NCBI GenBank assembly: GCA_027579435.1
Contig: JANBPK010000981.1
Location: 1-41,286 of the forward strand
Direction: 5' to 3'
DNA length: 41,286 nt
From: Candolleomyces eurysporus
Lineage: Eukaryota; Basidiomycota; Agaricomycetes; Agaricales; Psathyrellaceae
Part shown: one piece after another, positions 32,562 through 41,286 of the stretch
Position numbering within the stretch: position 1 is the stretch's first letter
Layout: every line of letters begins with the position of its first letter
The notes under the pieces: generated by a model
Databases searched by the model: none
What the model was told of the DNA's origin: nothing
Seen by the model: the letters and a program-made list of their open reading frames with translations, nothing else
Position numbers and translations under genes: made by a program

Positions 32562-35500
32562 TCAGTCAACAGAGAAATGAGATATGTCAAGAATATGAAC
32601 TTGGCCGTTATCTAGACCTATTGCAGCTAAAGTAAATGCAGGAAAAAAATGAAACAGATTTAACATTCCAATTTGGAGGAAACAAGCAGAGTGGAGAAGT
32701 GGAGATTTCCACAGAAGGCTTAGTGAATGCAAAAGAGTATAATCCAGAAGGAAAAGAAGAAACATTGGCATATGTGTAAAAAAGCAAGGGTGCTTTGAAA
32801 CTGACACCCAAATGAGAAATGTGCTGCAAAGTGGCCAGGAGAGTATGTGTCTGGCTGTCCCACAGACACACTGTNGCTGTCCCAAAATGCAGAGGCCAGG
32901 CTCTGTCCATCAGGTGAAAAGGCAACATGCTTTACTGGAGAAGAATGTCCTTTCAGAGTTGCAAGAGCAGCCCCTGTCTGGCTGTCCCACAGGCNCACTG
33001 TGTTGTCNGAAGATGCAGAGGCCAGGCTCTGTCCATCAGGTGAAAAGGCAACACANTCNANNCCNTNTTGATGGCCATGTAANACTGCAAGTTCTGATGG
33101 CCATGATTCAATGTTGCCAGTTACAAGCTTTGCCCCTTTAGCAGCATNTGCATACAAGTCATATATACNTGATGACTTGGGTGCAAANGGNATGCATGAC
33201 CAANACANATGNANTGGTGAACATTTNATGATATTGGCATTAAGCAAGATGAATCTGTGNCCATCTTNTAATGTNTTTTGANTCTCNTGCATGCCATTNG
33301 TTTTATTNCTTTTCTNTGATAGCAGTTAACATTATNCATTTAGAAATACCTTGAATTTACATACCAAGNTAGNCAAAGCCATTTGCATAATTGNGATTGC
33401 ANTATCCAATTGCCCAAGATATGCCAAAGCCTCAAACCAGTGCATTANATGTNTNCTGACAAANTCTTGNAGCAGGTGCNCAATATCTTTGTCAAANTGC
33501 TCCAGATTGCTTCTGTCTAANTGTGTANCCCAGTTACAGACAGCATACTTTAGCTCTTCTGTCAGCNTTTCNTNGTTGAGTTNTGGTAGAGNTGCAAGCA
33601 TCTTGTNCTGATCTGNNACAGGCACTTGGCAGATGTTGAATTGGAGCTGCTGATTCATNGTTTGTAGACAGCATTTGGCCANATGNAGNTGGTATTTNTG
33701 CTCNTCAATCNAGAATTCCTTGGGACANTNANTGGAATTNGTAAGNAAGTCAGGAAATGANTTGTGGTGGATCTTGTATGTTGGATTNGGTCCATCAGNN
33801 AANGGAGCAAGTACAGAATGCATGTTTCTCAAGATTGACACCAAGGTATCAGAATTGGTATTCATAAGCTTTGCCAGTGCCTTCACAGACAGGGGATATT
33901 GAAGAAGAATGATAGATCCAATAGCTTTTTTGAAGCTAGTAAGCCACTGATTCCAGTGTTGAGATGGTTTAAGAATATGTCCAGGTGTGACAATATCAAG
34001 AACCTTGCAGTAGAGCTGTATCATTGCTTGATCTGGCTCCAGATTCAAAACACCAGTGATTGTGACCTCAGGACCCAGTCCATAAGGGTTTAGAATCAGC
34101 TTTATAGCAGTAGAAGCAAAAATGAACAGCCTGTTTGAGACTTTGACAAGTTGCTTTTTCTGGGCTGCTGTTGGCACCCAAGAGGCACATTCCATGCCAT
34201 TGAAGACTTCTTGTATTTTAGTGGAAGATAAGTGATGGTCCAAATAAAGCCTGATATCAGAGTCTACAATCACAGCTTCAATTTCCTGGAGATGAAGGTA
34301 GTTGGCCAGTGAAGTANTTTGATATCTATTCCTAAGCACCAGTTCAGGTCGAGTGGTAAGAAAAACCTTGACTTGGGGTAGTTTAGAAACAGAGTTTATG
34401 ACAAGAGATAGAATATCTGAGGCATCAGGTTGTGTGCACTCATCCAGGGCATCAAACACAAACACAAGNGGAGTGGCTCTTTGCTCAAGTAGGCTGCAAA
34501 GAGGCTGGGCAACAAGAGCAGAGAACTGCTGTGCCATCACTGTGTGTAGGCTTTCAGGATGTTCATCAATGGCAGTAGCAATAGCTTNNCCATAAGATGG
34601 ATCACAGAAAGAAAGCTGGTANGCAATNGTGTGCACAAAGCTGGAGGCATGCTGCCGATCAGCATGGTCACGAGAAAAGAAGAAGCTNGCCCCAAGAGAG
34701 TCNATAGNNGCAGCACGCTGGGCCACTGTCTTTGCCACAGTGGATTTNCCAATCCCGGCAATACCATCAAGNACATAGATGGGTTTTCCAGTAGGGTCGC
34801 TCATCCAGCGCCCAACGCCAGCCAGGAGCTTCNCCCGGGTGCCTTCAAAACACGCGCTAATCTTTGNGAGATCCTGCGAATTGTANGCAGCACCNGGNAC
34901 AGGCTTCAATTNNTNNAGAGCAGCTTTCTNNGNTGATCNTTAGNACAAANTCNATNGAAGAGCCCNNGAANATACGCACCTTGAAACGCCGATCANCANT
35001 ANCTNCTTGATCTTTGACNATCCGGTGGANATCNCTCAAGACCAGNGCNCCNGCAATGAAATTCTCNAGCTACATAGCCATTAGNANCATGTNCNGNAGG
35101 AGNTGAACTNCGCTTACCGAGAAACGTTGCAAGACCTGATCAATTTTCCGGTTCGCTTCCTTCAGAGACTCGGCATTATCNTCCACCAAGACATANNCNG
35201 CAACTCCCNTCGAGTACTCCACCATTGTATCCAGAAGAATATCATGTATTCCCCTGGTGTTGACCTCGGTCAGATGTTCCCTGGGCTAAGCACAAAACCA
35301 GACTCACTTCACGAGACGGCCAATACTCTCGTCGAGATCCTCCGATCCTCCATCTTGTCGTCTTTTGAACGCGTGCGCCATGCTTTCGTTGAGGAGGTTG
35401 CAGCGCGTCTTGAGATCCTCCATTCCTTCTTTGTTGGATTTTGCTTGCTACACGTCGTTAGCAAGGGACACGTATCAGAGAGAGGGACGACCTACTTCAA

Positions 35501-36333
35501 AAACATCGATAACCTTCAAAAGCACCTCAGCNGGGGGCTTTGAAAGGCTCCGGAATAAAGGGAACAGCTACGGAAAGCGTCTTCTTCAAAGCACCCGCAA
35601 CGATAGCCCAAGTCTTCTTGGAGGAGGTCGCCGATGGGTTGGGAACTTCCGCGCCTTCGCCTGCTTGACCAGCTTGGGCAGGGGACGAGACGTTGGCCTC
35701 TTCGGTTGGATCGCTGCCTGCCTCTTCTCCAGCGACGCCGCCGGGAGTTCCGGGGGTAGGAGTGATGATGGTAGTCGTCGAAGGTTCGGTGACTTCGGCG
35801 GTCGTAATCAGAACAGGGTTGTCGAGTTGCTCAAGGGCTGGCGGAGGGATGGCGGAGCTGTCTTGAGTAACCTCTGGCGCAGCGCCAAGAGCCAAAGATG
35901 CGTTGCCGATAGGAAGAGCCAACGTGCCCGAGGCGGGATCCTGGCCGAGCGGTAAGTTTGATTTCATCTCCTCTGGAGCAGAGGGCGCTATGTTGAGAGT
36001 TCCGCCAGTTCCCTGAGCCCCAAGACCGGTTGCATCGAGCTCTTGATTAGCTCCACCCAATGGGGCAATCTCCAATCCAGCTGAACCACTGCGGCCGACA
36101 TCCACACCACCAGACCCAGCACCACCGCCTTCTCGTAGGCCATCACCCATCCTCGACTTGACCCAACGTTTTGCAGTCTTGAACGGTTTCTTTATAGCCC
36201 CCTTGACCTGTTGTCGGCGAGACTTGCTCGAAGATTGACTACCAGCGGGTGTCGCAGCACGAGACGCGATTGGGGTATTGCGCTCCGAATTACCGGCGGT
36301 GTTGTCTCCACGAGTTTTCGTAGCTTCAGACAT
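32562..36333 (-). CDS. NACHT-WD40 NLR-like protein
   Basis: From an ATG at 36333, exons 36333-35496, 35447-35308, 35253-35118 and 35069-34980 are joined by short introns with good donors (GTAGGT, GTGAGT, GTAAGC, GTGCGT). Exon 1 is Gly/Ser/Pro-rich and ends in a helical FIPEPFKAP segment needing one N at 35533 removed. Exons 2-4 give a helical N-terminal domain (CNLLNESMAHAF, ANRKIDQVLQRFS). The main exon (from about 34909) has a NACHT domain with Walker A GIAGIxKST near 34740-34763 (x is an N) and Walker B FVFDALDEC near 34445. WD40 repeats follow at about 33060-32840 and a conserved-looking end, IGLDNGQVHILD. Fungal NLRs of this type mediate non-self recognition and heterokaryon incompatibility. 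The 3' exon structure is unresolved. Dozens of Ns fill 32876-35205. Confidence 0.8.
32880..33060 (-). repeat. Near-identical WD40-encoding repeats, unit about 126 bp
   Basis: The block GCAGAGGCCAGGCTCTGTCC plus the following GTGAAAAGGCAACA occurs near 32890 and again near 33015, one 42-residue WD40 repeat apart. Ns begin exactly at the outer edge of the second copy. The array may be collapsed from more copies. Confidence 0.75.
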
Positions 36334-37246
36334 AGTTGTTGTTTGGTTGAGAAATTGTGTTGAATCGCAAGAGTTCGCAGTGATGGTAAGTCCAAGTGAT
36401 GGTAGCGGTTCAAGGGGGAGGCAATCGATGATCAATGCTGTGCCTGACAGCCCGCTCGCAGCCTCGTGACCTGGGCGCGACCCTCTTTCAGCTTATATCC
36501 TACTTGTCACGGTCAACATTCAACAGCGTTCGACATCGTCTATCTCGACCCTACCCCTCGACGATACAACCCGAGGTCTAAGAGCGCCGTTCACGAGTGA
36601 TAAGGTTGAAGAGAGGTTCAGGTGTTAGAATTTGGAATGCCATAATGGGCGCATCCATGACGCCGAGTTGTGCTCACATTTAGGAGTCACGGTGCTTGCC
36701 GACAGGGCCAGTACCTCTCCACATGCAAGCATTGAGCCACTGTCATCCAAAGGAAAAGCAGGATTATGTACTGAGATATTCAAACTCTGCGGGCCGGGAT
36801 AGACAGCGCCCTTATCCTTGAACAAATTGCGGTGGCGTTGAAAACATGGAATAGACCATTGTTCATGAACGAGAACCGAGCGAGGCGTGTGCGTCGACAG
36901 CTGCACAAGATATTCGTACTGCCTCCACATACCCGAATGACAAGGCTCCGTCCATCCGATCGAACCGAGGTTCAAACGGTCTCTTCATTGGCCCAGGGGG
37001 GAACCTCGAGGAATGCACCCTCATTTCTTTTCGGAAGCAAAATATGCCACCGCCACATAAAATGTTTCTCCAGCGAGATCTGAGAAACCTGAATGCTTCC
37101 ATTCGGGGTAGATCCAAACTTTGAGAGGGCAGAGAAAGAAGTAAATTTCATATTATTTCAATTATAGATGGCCATATGCTATGACGCAAACTTTGTCAGA
37201 AAAGGGGGCACATTGGATAGCACGAAGGCATCGGCGGAGTACTGAC
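36334..37246. other. Interval between NLR and membrane protein genes
   Basis: Contains the NLR 5' flank and the unresolved 3' end of the minus-strand membrane protein. Minus frames at 36863-37117 and 36625-36975 are open, but I could not splice them convincingly to that gene. Confidence 0.35.
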
Positions 37247-37895
37247 CTTAATAAACCTATCAGAACCTGCATGACAGCTAATAGAAAGGGAATCCATCTA
37301 AGCGAACGTCATTCAGCAAATCTCGTCTTTCCAACAGAGAGAGAATACATACGTCGACATATAGAAATTGCCCGCCTTGTACAACCCAAACATCGTGAAA
37401 CCAAGGATGGCTGATCCTAAGAGGGCTCCAGCTAAGCTTGCTATGACGAAGATGAGGAACACAATGGTGGCGAATGTGAGCCTGGAGCGTCTTTCGTTGA
37501 TCCTTGGCAATTTGGACGGCGGTGGAGGCGCTGACCGGCTGTATGGCGGAGTCGAAGGTGACAGATGGACCACAGGCACTAGCTCGTAGGAATGGTTGTT
37601 CCCAAGTGCCAACGTTCTACGGGAAGAAGGCGGAAAGGTATAGTTCCAGAAGGCGAAGGCGCCGCAAACGAAGAAGAATGGCGTGTAGAGCAGCAGGGTC
37701 CAGTAAAACGTGAACCGAAAGACATCTATACCACTTCATTTGTCAGAAATTGGAGGAAAGGGAGGGATTAGCGCTCCTACCGTTGGCATGGTATAGATAT
37801 GCCCCTCCTGGCTGGATTGGAGGCCGGTGCTGGATGTTCAGGATTTCCAGCCCGGGGTTATATAAGGAAGGCCATCGAGGTGGACTTTGGGCCAT
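37247..37895 (-). CDS. Small multi-pass membrane protein, TMEM170-like
   Basis: The exons are 37895-37781, 37725-37353 and 37297-37247, with GTAGGA and GTATGT donors and TATAG and CTTAG acceptors, all in phase. The start is MAQSPPRW. Hydrophobic segments are [33 protein letters not shown] with [11 protein letters not shown], and [15 protein letters not shown], separated by a Pro/Ser-rich loop. The [13 protein letters not shown] block resembles the end of fungal Tmemb_170 (TMEM170-like) proteins, a family linked in animals to ER and nuclear-envelope shape. The last exon after the GTCAGT donor at 37246 is unresolved, so the C-terminus is missing. The membrane topology is firm; the family name is from memory and tentative. 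Confidence 0.7.
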
Positions 37896-38159
37896 TCAGT
37901 GCATGGAAATCGTCATCCAAGAGATTAGCAAATCATAGGGACCTAGATAGACCACTGAGTCGACGCTGCGGTAGTCGTGGTCGGGAACGATGGGCACAAC
38001 TACACAGCCACATTCTCTGGGAATCTCCATTCGTCAACGTGTGTTTGCTCCTATGTATCGATAAGGGCCTAGAGAATGCGGGGAGGTGGGTCACGTAGAG
38101 CTTAAGTATCCTTTTGCCCGCCACCCTGAATTTTTGCCTGCCATTCCAATCCAATCCTC

Positions 38160-39377
38160 ATGTTAGCTGCCCCACCGTCCCCAAGGTAGGTTTTTCTCTT
38201 GAGACTGAGTGCCTCCACCAATCTAACCTCTTTATAGCGCTATAGAGTCGAGCAGCGGACAGGGCACATTGCTGTACAATTGCAACGTCGACAGTAACCC
38301 TAGCGCAGTCACCGCTGACGCTGACTCTGAGATGGACCCAGAATCCCTAGCCGAATTGCTCGAACCCGACAATATTCGTAAGATTATCACTGTATACCAA
38401 GCTGCTTGTCAGAAAGCCTCCACCAACCCTCGCCCTCCCTCCCAAATAAATTATGAGCTTGAAGCAGCGACCTTGCTCGTTGAGGCTGTCCTTGACAACT
38501 ACGGACATCTTTGTGAAAAATCACGTCATATCGTGGACGAATACATTGACTGGGATCCGACTCCTGCCCCACCGTCCCTAAGGTAGGTTTTTCTCTTGAG
38601 ACTGAGTGCCTCCACCAATCTAACCTCTTTATAGCGCTATTGAGTCAAGCAGCGGACAGTGCACATTGCTGCCCGATTGCGACGTCGACAGTAACCCTAG
38701 CGCAGTCATCGCTCATGCTGACTCTGAGATGAACCCCGAATCCCTAGCCGAATTGCTCGAACCCGACAATATTCGTAAGATTATCACTGTATACCAATCT
38801 GCTTGCCAGAAAGCCTCCACCAACCCTCGTCCTCCCTCCCAAATAAATTATGAGCTTGAAGCAGCGACCTTGCTCGTTGAGGCTGTCCTTGACAATTACG
38901 GACGTCTTTGTGAAGAATCACGTCTTATCGTGGACGAATACATTGACTGGGATCCGACTCCTGCCCCACCGTCCCTAAGGTGGGTTTTTCTCTTATGACT
39001 GAGTGTCTGGACCAATCTAACTTTTTTATAGCGTTATTGAGCCAAGCAGCGTTCGGTGCACATTGCCGCGCAATTGCAACGTCGACAGTAACCCTCGCGG
39101 AGTCGCCGCTCACGCTGACCTCGAGATGGACCCCGAATCCCTAGCCCAACTCCTCGAACCCAACAGTGTTTGTAAGATTATCACTGTATACCAAGCTGCT
39201 TGCCAGAAAGCCTCCACCAACCCTCGTCCTCCCTCCCAAATAAATTATGAGCTCGAAGCAGCGACCTTGCTTGTTGAGGTTGTTCTTGACAATTACGGAT
39301 GTCTTTGCAAAGAATCACGTCACGTAGTGGACGAATACATTGACTGGGATCCGACTCAGTCCCAGAGGACGTCTTGA
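38160..39377 (+). CDS. Three-repeat protein built by exon-intron duplication
   Basis: The exons are 38160-38185, 38238-38582, 38635-38979 and 39032-39377, joined by three 52-bp introns with GTAGGT or GTGGGT donors and TATAG acceptors. The phase is 2 at every junction. This gives 353 residues: MLAAPPSP, then three repeats of 115 residues, ending QSQRTS. Each repeat carries ESLAELLEPDNIRKIITVYQ, ACQKASTNPRPPSQINYELE and VDEYIDWDPT blocks with two conserved cysteines near its start. It is predicted to be soluble and largely helical, and I recognise no family. Repeats 1 and 2 are nearly identical and repeat 3 is more diverged. The start rests on an in-frame ATG just upstream of the first donor, and the tail of that exon copies the repeat's own end (GCCCCACCGTCC). 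Confidence 0.75.
38186..39377. repeat. Tandem 397-bp units, three copies, each one intron plus one exon
   Basis: Exon starts are spaced exactly 397 bp apart (38238, 38635, 39032). Introns (38186-38237, 38583-38634, 38980-39031) are as conserved as exons. A short partial unit end (CTGCCCCACCGTCC) lies before the first intron. The pattern implies recent genomic tandem duplication and not retroposition. Confidence 0.95.
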
Positions 39378-39860
39378 CACCAACACTCTCAGCATGGTAC
39401 GTCCAAAATTCCCTCGTTTGTTATAAGGCATCCCCACCAACGTCACACATCAGGATCAGAATGAGCTGCTAGTCCACTGCATCTCTAGCTCTTGTCTTGG
39501 TCTGTGGCCTCCTGTTGCGCTGCATGTACTAGTACAGGCTGTTGACAACCTTTCTCTGCTGCATATCAATTTGTACAACAATCATTATATCAGAATTCAT
39601 TGCATTATGTCAGGTCAAGCTACGTAAAATACAGACCTTATTGCGTGCAGTGTTTATTTGGCTCTAAAACGGAATGTGGGACAGCCTCACTAGATAATGG
39701 GCGGCTACCTGAGGTTATTTCTGCTCTGCACTGGGGAGTTGGTGACTGCCCGCCTCCAATCTCCAATATGCCCGATGGTCTACACGAAACATCAACGTTC
39801 GACGTTTCAGCAGCACAGCGACTAAGATTCCGCAATCGACTCGATGTTGGCCATGAGGAC
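39378..39860. other. Intergenic region
   Basis: No credible gene is present. The frame at 39600-39884 is open but starts without support and overlaps the presumed promoter of the next gene. Confidence 0.35.
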
Positions 39861-39868
39861 TATTTAAG
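39861..39868 (+). promoter_or_regulatory. Candidate TATA box of the secreted-protein gene
   Basis: TATTTAAG lies about 100 bp before the ATG at 39967, followed by a C/T-rich leader ending CAACACAATGA-like context (AACACAATG). Confidence 0.45.
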
Positions 39869-39966
39869 CCCAAGTAAAAAGTGAGAATGCAGCATCTCAC
39901 AACCTAGAGCAATAGCCCAGAGCAATAGTCACTCTACCTCCTCTTCCATCTACTCTTAGAAACACA

Positions 39967-40566
39967 ATGAAGTTTCTCTCGACCATCTCTCTCTTGATCG
40001 CCCCTCTCGTCTCTTGGGCCTTGGTGATTCCCAACGCCGACACCCCATCTTTCTATTTCGTCGCAACCTCCCCGGATAATTCCACTCCCCGCGTAGGTCA
40101 CTTCTTTCCTACCCTACGTACCCATAATTAACTGAAGAGAAATTTTGAAGCCTGTTCGTATTGGCCCGGATGGTGTCTATACGACCCTCTCCGGAAGTGG
40201 AACTGCCATCCAAGCATACTTCTTCCAAGGCTACCTTACAGGCACCCTCGACAAGTCCGGAAGTCCGACCTACCATCCATTCTTGAACACGAGCCCCGGC
40301 GAGGGTGGCTCGTGCACAACGTTCGGCCAGCTAGGATACTCCGGCCTGGGATACTCTACGAACAAATGCGCCTCGTTCCCCCGGTTCCAAATCCAATCCA
40401 ACCCGGAGAACTCCCAGCTTGGAGCTAAGCTCACGTATAACTATGTCGGCGGGTTCTACTCGTGCGGACCCGATGAGAATGTAAGATTCTTTGCTTTTCA
40501 TGAAATTGCTGAAGGATAGTCTAACTCATGCTACACCAGTCCCTGCCCTGCTGGTGCAATACCTAA
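39967..40566 (+). CDS. Small secreted protein, three exons
   Basis: The exons are 39967-40092, 40151-40480 and 40540-40566, all in phase 0, giving about 160 residues. The N-terminus is a clear signal peptide (MKFLSTISLLIAPLVSWA), followed by a compact Gly/Tyr/Ser-rich domain. Six cysteines follow it: SCTTFG and KCASF, then SCGPDE, then two in LPCWCN at the end. The body (FYFVATSPDN, TGTLDKSG, QLGAKLTYNYVGGFYS) looks like a beta-rich extracellular protein. I do not recognise the family with confidence; it belongs with basidiomycete small secreted proteins. The last exon is only eight codons, and another acceptor could give a longer tail. Confidence 0.75.
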
Positions 40567-40959
40567 CTTCAATCAAAGTCCATTGCTGGTGCACGAATAA
40601 GCTCGATTGTACTCATCACAATATCTTACGCTACTCCTCTTCAATGCACCACAACCCCACACTACCGTTGCACCAACCACATACACTACTTGCCCTCGAT
40701 GCGTAATGGTTGCAGCCTGAAGTGATGCACTATCGTTGGACTGGGTCAATCCGGTACAGGGGGGGGAAAGGATGTTGGTCTCTCATCGCTGCCGCAGGCC
40801 AGCCCCTGATATAGGTGGCACTGCCACTACATGATCCGTCGCCTAGTCTAATCTGTATCTAATCTGCAGTCCCATCTAATCTATCTATCCCACTACGACA
40901 TCGCTGACGGATATTTGATATGCCTCCCCTAAACCTGTCTCGCAACAGTGCGCCTATTG
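40567..40959. other. No gene seen
   Basis: Non-coding by eye. Contains a run of nine Gs near 40760 and short GATGCACTA-type motifs that anticipate the repeat which follows. Confidence 0.35.
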
Positions 40960-41286
40960 GCACTCCCATCATTCTGGTGCACCACTTTCACTTTGGTTCC
41001 ACCATCGCCATTTCTAACAGGATGCACTACATTAAACACCACTTGTATTTTCTCACCGCGGTAGTACTGACATCCGAAATCTCTAATTGATCGTGTCGTG
41101 TTGCACTACTGATGTGACCGGTTCCCCGACCCGACAGCTCGACGGCACCCTGTGTGATGCACCACTGGGAGCCCTGGGTTCCAGCCATCGCAAACAGGGT
41201 GCACCACGGATAGCACCACTCAAACCGTGTCACCTGTTACCCCAGTGGTACAGACGTCCACCGTCCTTATTTGATTGTGTTGCACT
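40960..41286. repeat. Degenerate tandem repeat, unit about 180 bp, running off the end
   Basis: Blocks at about 40970-41110 (TGGTGCACCACTTT, GGTTCCACCATCGC, AACAGGATGCACTAC, GGTAGTACTGACATCC, GTGTTGCACT) recur in order from about 41150 to 41286 (GATGCACCACTGG, GGTTCCAGCCATCGC, AACAGGGTGCACCAC, GTGGTACAGACGTCC, GTGTTGCACT). The second unit ends at the window edge. Confidence 0.65.

Noticed and set aside
36625..37117. Minus-strand frames as the last exon of the membrane protein
   Set aside because: No acceptor joins them in phase to the GTCAGT donor with a plausible short C-terminus.

Overview
The window looks like nuclear DNA of a basidiomycete fungus, most likely a mushroom-forming agaricomycete. 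The evidence is: short introns of about 47-60 bp with GTRNGT donors and CTRAY-like branch sites; a class I hydrophobin gene; an F-box protein typical of the group; a NACHT-WD40 NLR-like gene; a Tad1-like LINE with an RNase H domain; and TET/JBP-type dioxygenase genes, which are expanded in agaricomycetes. Scattered single Ns often sit where a reading frame has to change, so some broken frames are draft-assembly errors and not mutations.

Layout. 1-3.6 kb: a kinase-like gene (644-2366, four exons) lies between two inverted arrays of one minisatellite family (1-165 and about 2.99-3.54 kb), with a 26-bp minisatellite just downstream. 3.6-9.7 kb: two tandem decayed TET/JBP dioxygenase-like genes (3645-6670 and about 6792-8094), a stretch of about 190-bp repeats, and an unknown two-exon gene (8786-9615). 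9.87-11.43 kb: two further minisatellite blocks with a GCGGCTGC or GCAGCCGC core. 11.5-16.2 kb: mostly unassigned, with two weak minus-strand gene candidates. 16.2-21.7 kb: an F-box gene, a hydrophobin gene, and a broken direct duplicate of the F-box gene's 3' end. 21.9-22.8 kb: a low-complexity minus-strand gene. 23.4-26.1 kb: GC-rich LINE ORF1-like (gag-like) sequence with a CCHC knuckle and an RGG box. 26.9-32.1 kb: an A-rich LINE with an intact ORF2. 32.6-36.3 kb: a NACHT-WD40 gene on the minus strand, dense in Ns. 37.2-37.9 kb: a small multi-pass membrane protein on the minus strand. 38.2-39.4 kb: a gene made of three 397-bp exon-plus-intron repeats. 40.0-40.6 kb: a small secreted protein. 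The end of the window enters a repeat of about 180 bp.

No operon or classical pathway links these genes. The best candidates for something new are the paired TET/JBP genes bracketed by minisatellites (possibly a composite accessory element with a DNA-modification theme), the exon-triplication gene, and the NLR gene whose Ns may record collapsed variation. In both dioxygenase copies the presumed 2-oxoglutarate-binding arginine codon is altered in a way that fits loss of the same CpG, once on each strand.
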